A DNA stretch of 16,612 nt from positions 1-16,612 of the forward strand of contig JAGODU010000091.1 in assembly GCA_017998095.1 (NCBI GenBank), written 5' to 3'. Each line of letters begins with the position of its first letter. Position 1 is the stretch's first letter. The translations under genes and the position numbers were made by a program. Positions 1 through 7,556 of the stretch are shown piece after piece. A model generated the notes under the pieces. That model searched no databases. It saw only the letters and a program-made list of their open reading frames with translations, and was not told the origin of the DNA. This stretch comes from Prolixibacteraceae bacterium. Lineage in GTDB: Bacteria > Bacteroidota > Bacteroidia > Bacteroidales > Prolixibacteraceae.

Positions 1-723
1 GCAACTTATCAGAAACTATATACTGAAGCGAGTAAGTTTGCTGCCAATTCACAAGATCTTGATGGGTTCAGAAAATATGCTGCTCAGCAACAACTCAATC
101 CTCAGTCAGTAACAGTTGCAGAAAACGATCGTTCTATTGCAGGAATTGGAGCTGCAAGAGCAATAATTCGTCCTGCATTTACAGAAACAGAAGTTGGAGA
201 ATTAATTATAGGAGGAGACCGTTCACCTGTATTTGAGTTGGAAAATAAATTTGTAGTTGCAGCATTGGTTTCCTCAGAAGAAGAAGGAATACCAGAATTT
301 GCAAAAGTAAAAGCTGCTGTTGAGCTTGCAGTTGTAAAGGAAAAGAAACAAGCAAAATTATTTGAAAGATTCAATAATGCAAAAAGTTCTTCAATAGAAT
401 CAACTGCATCATCATTAGGGCTTCAGGTAGAAGAAGCAAGTGGTTTCCGTTTGGCATTTGGTTCTGTTAATGCAATTGGTTATGAACCTGTTGTTAATGG
501 AGCTGTAGCTGCATTAGAGGTAAACAATGTTTCAAATCCTATTGTTGGCAGGAACGGTGTATATATGATTCAGCTTACCAGCAAGTCCGGATCAACAACC
601 GGTAATATTGAAGCTGAAAAAGTTAATCTATATCAGACCTTAAACTACAGGGCAAGTTATCAGGCATTTGAAACAATTAAAGGAAACACAGAAATAGTTG
701 ATAAAAGATACAAGTTTTATTAA
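1..723 (+). CDS. Peptidylprolyl isomerase, PpiD/SurA-like, C-terminal part (5' end outside window)
   Basis: The frame is open from base 1 and ends with TAA at 721-723, so about 240 C-terminal residues are visible and the start lies off the window. The segment resembles the C-terminal part of the long Bacteroidota PPIC-type foldases (SurA_N/PpiD-like, usually about 700 residues), which help outer-membrane and secreted proteins fold in the periplasm. Visible support is the soluble, Ala/Glu/Lys-rich helical region and the late signature NPIVGRNGVYMIQL, which matches the 'G..GvYv..v' strand found near the end of these proteins. The catalytic parvulin domain and the N-terminal membrane anchor would lie upstream and cannot be checked. 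An ATG-free internal TTG at 238 could be mistaken for a start, but the coding sequence continues without a break in front of it. The family call is fairly sure; PpiD versus another PPIC paralogue is not resolved. Confidence 0.75.
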   Translation, partial: ATYQKLYTEASKFAANSQDLDGFRKYAAQQQLNPQSVTVAENDRSIAGIGAARAIIRPAFTETEVGELIIGGDRSPVFELENKFVVAALVSSEEEGIPEFAKVKAAVELAVVKEKKQAKLFERFNNAKSSSIESTASSLGLQVEEASGFRLAFGSVNAIGYEPVVNGAVAALEVNNVSNPIVGRNGVYMIQLTSKSGSTTGNIEAEKVNLYQTLNYRASYQAFETIKGNTEIVDKRYKFY

Positions 724-756
724 AAGATACTGATTTGACAGTTCAAAAACGAGATA

Positions 757-790
757 AAAAAAGGCTGACATTAAGATGTCAGCCTTTTTT
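757..790. terminator. Bidirectional intrinsic terminator between the PPIase gene and thrC
   Basis: A 14-bp perfect stem pairs AAAAAAGGCTGACA (757-770) with TGTCAGCCTTTTTT (777-790) around a 6-base loop. It has a T-run on the 3' side when read in either direction. It lies between two convergent stop codons (723 and 792), so it can end transcription of both genes. Confidence 0.9.
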
Positions 791-791
791 A

Positions 792-2087
792 TTATTGTCG
801 TAAGAGAAATTCTTTAAATCCTTCGAAGTCTAACCCTAAATTAACACTTTGCTTTTGCCCCTTCATAAATTCTGCAAGTTTCGCAGGTAATTGAACATTT
901 CCTTTCCCTATAATACCTTCTACTGTTTCAGTAAACTTAGCCGGGTGAGCTGTTTCAAGAAATATTCCAACCTGATCTTTGTCAAGATACTCTTCAAGAG
1001 ATAAAAATCCACAAGCGCCATGAGGATCTAACAAGTAATTGAATTTATTATAAACCCTTTTTATAGCTTCACTGATTTGAATATCTGAATAACGAAATCC
1101 CACAACGTCATCTGAGATTGCTTTATAATCGTTATTGTATAAATCAAGAATCCTTACAAAATTGCTTGGATCGCCAACATCCATAGCATTAGCAAGTGTT
1201 TGCACAGAGGATCTTGGTTTATACTCTCCGGTCTTTAAATAATTATATACAATATCATTCTCATTATTTGCAGCAATAAATTTATAAACCGGAAGACCCA
1301 TTCTTTTTGCAAATAATCCGGCAGTAAGGTTTCCAAAATTTCCGCTAGGAACAGAAATTACAAGCTGTTTTTGTTTGTCGTTTGTTCTGGCAAAAGCATT
1401 AAAATAATAAAATGCTTGTGGAAGGAAACGAGCAACATTAATAGAATTAGCTGAAGTGAGAACCATCTTTTCATTTAAGTTCTTATCGAGAAAAGCAGAC
1501 TTAACCAAGCGTTGACAGTCGTCAAAAGAGCCATCAATTTCAATAGCAGTAATATTCTTACCAAGAGTTGTAAACTGTGATTCCTGAATAGCACTTACTT
1601 TACCTTTAGGATACAGGACATAAACATGTATTCCTTTGACGCCAAGAAATCCGTTAGCGACAGCACTTCCGGTGTCACCGGAAGTAGCTACCAACACATT
1701 AACAAGTTGATCATTATCTTCAAGGAAATGACCCAGAATTCGAGCCATAAATCTTGCACCAACATCTTTGAAAGCGAGTGTTGGGCCGTGAAATAATTCA
1801 AGCGAAGAAATATTATCTTTCACATTTACAACGGGACAGTCAAACGAAATTGTTTCATAAACAATTTCTTTCAACTTATCATTTTCAATATCATCTCCAA
1901 AAAACTTCTCCGCTACTAAATAAGAAATTTCCTGAAACGAAAGATTTTCAATATTTAAGAAGAAAGATGAATCGAATTTATTTATTCTTTCAGGCATAAA
2001 TAAACCATTATCATCAGCCAGACCTTTTGTTACAGCCTGCTTTAATCCAACTTCAGGAACAGATTTTTTTGTACTGTAGTATTTCAT
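792..2087 (-). CDS. thrC: Threonine synthase
   Basis: This is a PLP-dependent cytosolic enzyme that converts O-phosphohomoserine to L-threonine, the last step of threonine synthesis. The product is 431 residues, normal for the family. I chose the ATG at 2087 (MKYYSTKKSVPEVG), because the 'MKYYST' opening is typical of Bacteroidota ThrC. A possible start at 2129 would add 14 residues unlike the family. The PLP lysine is K107 in FHGPTLAFKDVGARF. The cofactor-binding segments VATSGDTGSAVANG and SVPSGNFGN and the C-terminal LETAHPAKF are also visible. The gene has a promoter candidate at 2171-2200 and its own terminator. It is separated from the other thr genes by an oppositely oriented sensor kinase, whereas in Bacteroides thrC normally follows apgM directly. 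Identification is secure. Confidence 0.95.
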   Translation of the reverse strand: MKYYSTKKSVPEVGLKQAVTKGLADDNGLFMPERINKFDSSFFLNIENLSFQEISYLVAEKFFGDDIENDKLKEIVYETISFDCPVVNVKDNISSLELFHGPTLAFKDVGARFMARILGHFLEDNDQLVNVLVATSGDTGSAVANGFLGVKGIHVYVLYPKGKVSAIQESQFTTLGKNITAIEIDGSFDDCQRLVKSAFLDKNLNEKMVLTSANSINVARFLPQAFYYFNAFARTNDKQKQLVISVPSGNFGNLTAGLFAKRMGLPVYKFIAANNENDIVYNYLKTGEYKPRSSVQTLANAMDVGDPSNFVRILDLYNNDYKAISDDVVGFRYSDIQISEAIKRVYNKFNYLLDPHGACGFLSLEEYLDKDQVGIFLETAHPAKFTETVEGIIGKGNVQLPAKLAEFMKGQKQSVNLGLDFEGFKEFLLRQ

Positions 2088-2170
2088 TAGATATGTTGTT
2101 AAGGGGCAAAAATGGTTTAAAAAAACCAATCCTGCTTGAAATTATGCTTTAATATTATCAATTTGGAATG

Positions 2171-2200
2171 CAAATTTAATTATTAATAATAACCTGTCAA
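2171..2200 (-). promoter_or_regulatory. Bacteroidota-type promoter candidate for thrC
   Basis: Read on the minus strand, TTG at 2200-2198 is followed by exactly 19 bases and then TAAATTTG at 2178-2171. This matches the TTTG/TTG-N19-21-TAnnTTTG consensus of the Bacteroidota primary sigma factor, with a full match in the -7 element. It would give a leader of roughly 75-80 nt before the thrC ATG at 2087. The call rests on pattern match and position only. Confidence 0.65.
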
Positions 2201-2209
2201 CACGTCAGG
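2193..2209. repeat. Short imperfect inverted repeat overlapping the thrC -33 element
   Basis: CCTGTC-AACAC-GTCAGG has 6-base arms with 5 of 6 positions paired and a 5-base spacer. It overlaps the TTGACAGG end of the predicted thrC promoter, so it could be an operator for a repressor. It is short enough to be chance, so confidence is low. Confidence 0.25.
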
Positions 2210-2325
2210 CGATTGATACTACCAACTTCTATGCATTTATTCATTGAAAAATTTATCAAAACTAACAAAATTAAGTTTTAGTATTGGAAATTCTCAGTAA
2301 ATTAGAGAGATGATAAATAGGGATA

Positions 2326-5300
2326 ATGAGAGTTGAAAAAAATATAAAAACCCTGTTTTTTTTGTTGATTACCTTTTTTTCAATCAATAAATTATATTCT
2401 GCTGAAGTTATCTATGACAGGACTCAGCAGATAGGACTTTCATTTCTTTATGTTTCAGATATCGTTAAGGATGATAAGGGGTTTATGTGGTTTGCTACTA
2501 CTAAAGGATTAAACAGATGGGATGGATATCAATTCAAATATTTCTACCACGAAGACAATAATAACAATTCATTATCAAGCAATTATGTAAATGCAGTTCT
2601 ATTCGATAAAAAAGGTATTTTATGGATAGCAACATCAAATGGGCTTAACAGTTATGACCCCAAGTCAGGGAAATTCAAACATCACTATAATATAACTGAT
2701 GAAAAGAATAAAATCCCATCTAATTATATATATAGCATAGCAGAAGACAGTGTTGGAAATATTTGGCTTGGAACAGAATATGGTTTAAAGTATTTCGATA
2801 TTCAAACTGCCAAATTTTATAATTATGATTTTACTGAATTTATTAATCTCCCGGAGTTAAATTATAAAGTTATAAGAAAGGTTTTTTTTGATTCTGAAGA
2901 TAACTTATGGATGAGTTTTTCATACAGCGGATTATTAAAGTATAATACAAAAACAAAAGAAAAAAAATTCTACCTCTTCGATTCTGACAATAACTACATA
3001 TCAAGTTTAAACGACTTTTTAATACTAGATAATGAAAAAATACTGATTGGCACTTGGGGTAATAAAGCCCTTGTTTACTCTAAATTAAATGATTCATTTA
3101 GTCCTTGGGAAGGAAATAAATATTTTGAAAGTAAAGTAATAACGAATATTAAAAAAGATAAAAATGGTGATATTTGGATTGCAGATTATTTCAATCAGAT
3201 AATACATTTTTCTTCGGATTTAAAAGTATTAGAAAGATATAAAGTAACCTCTGAATCACATAATATCCCATCTAATCAGGTAAAATGCTTTTATGCTGAA
3301 AATGATAATATTTGGGTAAGCACAATGAATCAAGGTTTTTTCAGGTTTAATATATCACCTAAAATTGTTAAAAATTTATTCGAAGAAGATCCTAAGCTTA
3401 ATGAACTAAGCAGAGTACAGGTCCTTTCAATGACAAAAGGCAAACCTCATGAAATAATAATTGGCACATCTAATCATAAGATTTTTATATATAATGATAA
3501 AACGAAAGAATTAAAAACGATTAACACTGAAGAAGATAATATATACAGAGTTTATTTTGACGAAAAAAACAATAAAATTTTATACGGAACATATTTAAAT
3601 AAACTAAAAAGCATTGACCTTAATTCATTTAAAACAAATAATGAAATTTCTTTCCCTTTTGCCAGTGCAGTTCATGGCATTGCAAGTAATGATTCATTAA
3701 TTTTTGTAACTCCTTGGGCTCAGGGATTAATTGCAACAAATATTTATGGAAAAAATATTGTTAAAGTTACAGAAGATTGGCAAAGGGATTTTTCAACCCT
3801 GCATCTTTTGCATGACGGAGATATGATATGGTTAGCCACATTTAAAAATGGTGTTGTGACATATAATATAAAGACAAACGAGATGAAATCTCATTTACTC
3901 ACTGATCAGAGCAATGAGAAATTCTTAAGTAATCAGGTAGATATAATAACAAAATTACATAATGGGGATATACTTATCTGCACAAACGAGGATGGGGTTT
4001 GTTCAATTAAAAAGAACAACTTTACTATCAGAAAAGTTGGTAAAAATATCGGCCTTGATAAATTACATATCAAATCTATATTTGAAGATTCAGAAAACAA
4101 TATCTGGATTATAACTGAGCAAAAAATAATTAAAACAGATACCAATTTCAATAATTATACTGAAATAACATTTTATGACGGTTTATTTTCAGGAATTGAA
4201 CATTTAGCATCTTGTTATTTAAAAGAATCGAATAAAATATTTATTGGAGGGCAGCAAGGAGTCCAGTATTTTAAACCTTTTGACACTGTAGCGAACAATA
4301 GCTTAAATAATGTTGTAATTACTGATTTAAGAATCTTTGAGAAACAAATAGAAAATGAAGAAAAAATACTGAATGGAAAGACTATAAGTTATTGCGATAC
4401 AATAAGGTTAAATCATAATATGAATTTTATAACAATAGATTTCTCTTCGATGAACTATTATAGTCAGACTGTCAGAGAATTTTCATATAAACTCTCGGGA
4501 TTAAATAATGAATGGATAACTGTTCCTTTTTATAAGAACAGCATTACATATTCAAATCTAAGTCCCGGAGAATATGATTTTAAAATTAAAGTTTCAAATG
4601 ATCATGGCATGTGGAGTGACAACGAAACCAGATTGCATATTTCAATTCTGCCACCTTTTTGGAAAACAAGTCTATTCCGGTTTCTGATAATTGCATTTGT
4701 AGTTTCTGCAATACTAATCTACAACAGACTCAAAGATTATAATTACATGCAAGAAAAGAAAAAGTTGGAAGCAATAGTAAAAGAAAGAACATCAGAGGTT
4801 ACTAGTCAAAAAGAAGAACTCGAAAATGCGAATGAAGTAAAAAATAAATTTTTCAACATAATAGCTCATGATTTAAAGAATCCGGTCAGTTCTGTAGTCC
4901 AATTAACAGAATTAATGAAAGATAATTTCGATTCTTATACAAAAGAGAAACAGAATGAGATAATAGAGTCAATTGCTAATTCAGCCAACTCTACTCTTTT
5001 TTTGCTTGAAGATCTTTTAGTATGGGCAAGATCTCAGATTAATAAAATCACTTTTTCTTTTGAACCTCAAAATATTTACGACTTAGCACAAAGTGAGATA
5101 ATTAACCATTATCAACAAGCTATAAATAAAAATATTTCACTGATAAACGAATTGGAAAATGGAAAATTTGTAATGGCTGATTCAAGTTCAATTAAAACGG
5201 TTTTCAGAAATCTTATCTCAAATGCTATAAAGTTTTCAAAATCTGAGGGTGCAATAATAATCGGGGGAATAACAGAAAATGATAACTATATAGTTTTTGT

Positions 5301-5517
5301 TAAAGACTTTGGAATAGGTATGACAAACAAAACTTTGGAAAAATTATTTAAATTATCGGAAAAACAATCTATTGATGGAACAAACGGTGAAAAAGGAAGT
5401 GGATTAGGATTAAATATCTGTAAGGAATTTGTTGAAAAAAACCATGGGAAAATATGGGTAGAAAGCGAACCTGAAACAGGTTCAACTTTCTATTTTTCAT
5501 TACCCCTTTTAAAATAA
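2326..5517 (+). CDS. Periplasmic Reg_prop/Y_Y_Y sensor histidine kinase, no receiver or HTH domain
   Basis: This is a 1063-residue inner-membrane sensor kinase. In order it shows: a signal peptide (about 1-25, a Phe/Leu/Ile-rich core ending near LYSAEV); a periplasmic beta-propeller of Reg_prop repeats (about 30-690, with recurrent 'G.(L/I)W(I/F)(A/G)T..GLN..D' motifs such as GFMWFATTKGLNRWDG and GNIWLGTEYGLKYFD); a Y_Y_Y domain (about 715-780); one transmembrane helix (about 784-803); a charged linker; HisKA with H848 in FFNIIAHDLKNP; and HATPase_c with the N-box NLISNAIKF (962 on), DFGIGM and GEKGSGLGLNIC (about 1021). It has the sensory half of a hybrid two-component system but stops after the ATPase domain, without receiver or AraC-type DNA-binding domains. 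No response regulator is nearby, so partner and ligand are unknown. Family members often sense glycans, but no glycan-use genes occur here. AGGG lies just before the ATG. The stop is 3 bp from the convergent apgM stop. Confidence 0.92.
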   Translation: MRVEKNIKTLFFLLITFFSINKLYSAEVIYDRTQQIGLSFLYVSDIVKDDKGFMWFATTKGLNRWDGYQFKYFYHEDNNNNSLSSNYVNAVLFDKKGILWIATSNGLNSYDPKSGKFKHHYNITDEKNKIPSNYIYSIAEDSVGNIWLGTEYGLKYFDIQTAKFYNYDFTEFINLPELNYKVIRKVFFDSEDNLWMSFSYSGLLKYNTKTKEKKFYLFDSDNNYISSLNDFLILDNEKILIGTWGNKALVYSKLNDSFSPWEGNKYFESKVITNIKKDKNGDIWIADYFNQIIHFSSDLKVLERYKVTSESHNIPSNQVKCFYAENDNIWVSTMNQGFFRFNISPKIVKNLFEEDPKLNELSRVQVLSMTKGKPHEIIIGTSNHKIFIYNDKTKELKTINTEEDNIYRVYFDEKNNKILYGTYLNKLKSIDLNSFKTNNEISFPFASAVHGIASNDSLIFVTPWAQGLIATNIYGKNIVKVTEDWQRDFSTLHLLHDGDMIWLATFKNGVVTYNIKTNEMKSHLLTDQSNEKFLSNQVDIITKLHNGDILICTNEDGVCSIKKNNFTIRKVGKNIGLDKLHIKSIFEDSENNIWIITEQKIIKTDTNFNNYTEITFYDGLFSGIEHLASCYLKESNKIFIGGQQGVQYFKPFDTVANNSLNNVVITDLRIFEKQIENEEKILNGKTISYCDTIRLNHNMNFITIDFSSMNYYSQTVREFSYKLSGLNNEWITVPFYKNSITYSNLSPGEYDFKIKVSNDHGMWSDNETRLHISILPPFWKTSLFRFLIIAFVVSAILIYNRLKDYNYMQEKKKLEAIVKERTSEVTSQKEELENANEVKNKFFNIIAHDLKNPVSSVVQLTELMKDNFDSYTKEKQNEIIESIANSANSTLFLLEDLLVWARSQINKITFSFEPQNIYDLAQSEIINHYQQAINKNISLINELENGKFVMADSSSIKTVFRNLISNAIKFSKSEGAIIIGGITENDNYIVFVKDFGIGMTNKTLEKLFKLSEKQSIDGTNGEKGSGLGLNICKEFVEKNHGKIWVESEPETGSTFYFSLPLLK

Positions 5518-5520
5518 ATA

Positions 5521-6732
5521 TTACAAACCTAAAAAAGCCTTTATAAATTCATTCCCTTTCATCAAACCATATGAACCTTTCTTTGCATTTTCTTCATCAT
5601 ATATGCAAACTTCATCAGCATCTTCTCCGGGTTTATAAATTATAAAAGGAACAGGATCATGAGTGTGAGTCCTTTTACTGCATGGTGTAGGATGATCTGG
5701 TAAAATTGCAATAGCCAATGGTTCATTTAAATCTTTAGATATTTCCCAAATAGGTTTTAAAATTCTATTGTCAAGATACTCTATAGTTTCTTTTTTTAGA
5801 ATAGCGTCACCTTCATGCCCAGCTTCATCACTAGCTTCAATATGAAGATATACGAAATCAGTATCTCCCTTCAGTGCATCTATGGCAGCCTTTGCTTTCC
5901 CTTCATAATTAGTATTATACAATCCAGTAGCACCTTCAACCTTTATAACATTCATGCCAGCATAGACTCCTATTCCCTGAATCAGATCAACTGCTGAAAT
6001 AACAGCAGACTTACCTACTCCATACATTTCTTTAAGTTTAGGCATCAAAGGTTTATAACCAGGTGACCATGGCCATATTGAATTAGCAGGATCTTTACCC
6101 TCAGAAATTCTTTTTAAATTAACAGGATGATCTTTTAGTATCTCCATGGACCTAATTATAAGATCATTAAGCAAATCAGTTGTTTTTTTTGCTTCCTGAC
6201 TAACTGCTTTTACCATGACTTCTTTATAAGGTGTCCCGGGGACATCATGAGGGGGAGTACAATTTAGCATTTTATGACCTCCTTTTATTACCAATAAGTG
6301 TCTGTAAGACACCCCGGGATAGAATTTTATATATTCATTACCGAGCTTTTTCTGGAGAGTTTCTATCAATTCTGCTGCTTCTTCATTACTTATATGACCG
6401 GCAGAATGATTTTTGATGTTTTCATTCTCAATACATATCAGATTACACCGAAGTCCAAGATCTCCTTCATTAATATCAACACCCATACTGGCAGCTTCAA
6501 GTACTCCCCTACCTTCATATACATTTCTCACGTCGTATCCAAGGACTCCCATATTTGCTATTTCACTTCCTGCCGGCATATCCTCAGGGACGGTAATTAG
6601 AAGCCCATTTCTACCCAATTTTGCAAGTTTATCAATTATTGGTTTATTCGCAGCCATTAATGGAGTTTTACCGTCTAAAACATCAATTGGCATATCAGCC
6701 ATACCATCACCTAATATTATTATATATTTCAT
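5521..6732 (-). CDS. apgM: ApgM-family (2,3-bisphosphoglycerate-independent) mutase, probable homoserine kinase
   Basis: The 403-residue protein belongs to the alkaline-phosphatase superfamily, in the branch annotated either as cofactor-independent phosphoglycerate mutase or as proposed homoserine kinase. Metal and active-site motifs are visible: IIILGDGMADMP at the N-terminus (D9), AGSEIANMGVLGYD with the candidate active-site Ser, EASDEAGHEGD, and ILPDHPTP followed by THTHDPVPF. I chose the ATG at 6732 because the conserved MKYIIILGDG begins there and AAGGAA lies a few bases upstream; an earlier start at 6804 would overlap the gene before it. The start is only 13 bp from the stop of the acetolactate decarboxylase gene, so it is co-transcribed with that gene and thrA. 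Because no GHMP-type ThrB is present and its neighbours are ThrA and ThrC, I infer homoserine to O-phosphohomoserine conversion. The family is certain, the substrate less so. Confidence 0.88.
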   Translation of the reverse strand: MKYIIILGDGMADMPIDVLDGKTPLMAANKPIIDKLAKLGRNGLLITVPEDMPAGSEIANMGVLGYDVRNVYEGRGVLEAASMGVDINEGDLGLRCNLICIENENIKNHSAGHISNEEAAELIETLQKKLGNEYIKFYPGVSYRHLLVIKGGHKMLNCTPPHDVPGTPYKEVMVKAVSQEAKKTTDLLNDLIIRSMEILKDHPVNLKRISEGKDPANSIWPWSPGYKPLMPKLKEMYGVGKSAVISAVDLIQGIGVYAGMNVIKVEGATGLYNTNYEGKAKAAIDALKGDTDFVYLHIEASDEAGHEGDAILKKETIEYLDNRILKPIWEISKDLNEPLAIAILPDHPTPCSKRTHTHDPVPFIIYKPGEDADEVCIYDEENAKKGSYGLMKGNEFIKAFLGL

Positions 6733-6745
6733 TTTAATTCCTTTT

Positions 6746-7546
6746 TTAATTATCGCCTTCGGCTTCTTCAAGTTCTTCTTGTCTGTCAACAGTAAAATCA
6801 CCATTGAAGAAACTACCCTCTTCAGGTAGTATCAATTTAAAGTCATATAAATAACATAATTCAACGACTACTTTATCAATATCAAAAGATAGAATATGTC
6901 CTCCACTTTTCCTGTCTTCACTTAGGAAATGCAGATGAAATCCAGTTGCATTAATTCCATTGACATAATCAGGGCAAAAGAAACCGACAATAATTCCATC
7001 CACATTTCTGAATTCAAATTCATGCTGATTAGCTGCTGCTTCTCCCAATGGTTTATTGGGTTCTACAATTCTTGTCTTCATATAATTGAATTTCCCTTTC
7101 ATCTTTATACCATAAAAGATATTAGCAGTTGGAAAGAAATCATCAAAATTTGTTTTTAAAGAATCATAATTGAATTCTTCCAAAACAAAGGTTTTGTTTT
7201 TCTCCCATTTACAAACTGAAGCAAAGGGAGTTTTTATATCATCTGAAGGAATTTTTACTTCTCCAGAATAAACAACCTGATAAATTGTATCATTATACAT
7301 TATCATTTCCCCATCAAGCTTATCAAAAGTTCCAATTCCTATATCCCCAAGATCTTTAAGATCACCAACCGGAATAATTCCTTCAAAAATACCTTGCAAT
7401 AAAGCATCTATAACAGAGACCTGAATTAAAACAGGAGAATCATCATTATCATCAAAGGTATTTTCATCTTTTGTACATCCCCCAAAAAATAAAGAAATTA
7501 TTAACAAGACAACCAGGATTCTTTTTTCATTAAATAGTATTTTCAT
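6746..7546 (-). CDS. Acetolactate decarboxylase with lipoprotein signal peptide
   Basis: The 266-residue product matches alpha-acetolactate decarboxylase, which converts 2-acetolactate to acetoin and CO2. Family hallmarks are DALLQGIFEG (47-56), GDIGIGTFDKLDGEMI (67-82), the Arg in MKTRIVEPNKP, and GFHLHFLSEDRKSGGH. The last contains H204, H206 and H217, with the same spacing as the three zinc ligands of the Brevibacillus brevis enzyme. The N-terminus is unusual: Lys/Arg residues, a hydrophobic core (10-21) and FFGGC form a lipoprotein signal with Cys24 as the lipid site. I chose the ATG at 7546 because this signal peptide starts there; the frame is open upstream to 7624, but only through the end of thrA. 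After Cys24 comes TKDEN and an acidic stretch, resembling a surface-export signal. It lies 10 bp after thrA and 13 bp before apgM, hence within one operon. Catalysis is likely intact; why an exported enzyme sits here is not known. Confidence 0.88.
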   Translation of the reverse strand: MKILFNEKRILVVLLIISLFFGGCTKDENTFDDNDDSPVLIQVSVIDALLQGIFEGIIPVGDLKDLGDIGIGTFDKLDGEMIMYNDTIYQVVYSGEVKIPSDDIKTPFASVCKWEKNKTFVLEEFNYDSLKTNFDDFFPTANIFYGIKMKGKFNYMKTRIVEPNKPLGEAAANQHEFEFRNVDGIIVGFFCPDYVNGINATGFHLHFLSEDRKSGGHILSFDIDKVVVELCYLYDFKLILPEEGSFFNGDFTVDRQEELEEAEGDN

Positions 7547-7556
7547 ATAATAAGAA

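Noticed and set aside
2210..2325. Promoter for the sensor kinase (TAAGTTTT at 2272 with TTG upstream)
   Set aside because: The -7 match is incomplete and the spacing to the nearest TTG is 25 bases, outside the 19-21 range.
2356..2380. Runs of 8 and 7 T in the signal-peptide region of the sensor kinase, possible slippage site for phase variation
   Set aside because: They encode ordinary Phe/Leu residues of a signal peptide in an AT-rich genome, and other runs of similar length occur in the window; there is no sign of an alternative frame.
6747..6804. Longer apgM start (6804) overlapping the decarboxylase gene, and longer decarboxylase start (7624) overlapping thrA
   Set aside because: The conserved N-terminal motif of ApgM and the lipoprotein signal peptide both begin at the later ATGs (6732 and 7546), and the extra residues are unlike the families.
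6413..6829. A 138-codon plus-strand open frame opposite apgM, plus similar antisense frames opposite floA and thrC
   Set aside because: They lie inside strongly conserved genes on the other strand, have no family motifs or promoter, and their residue composition is that expected from reverse reading.
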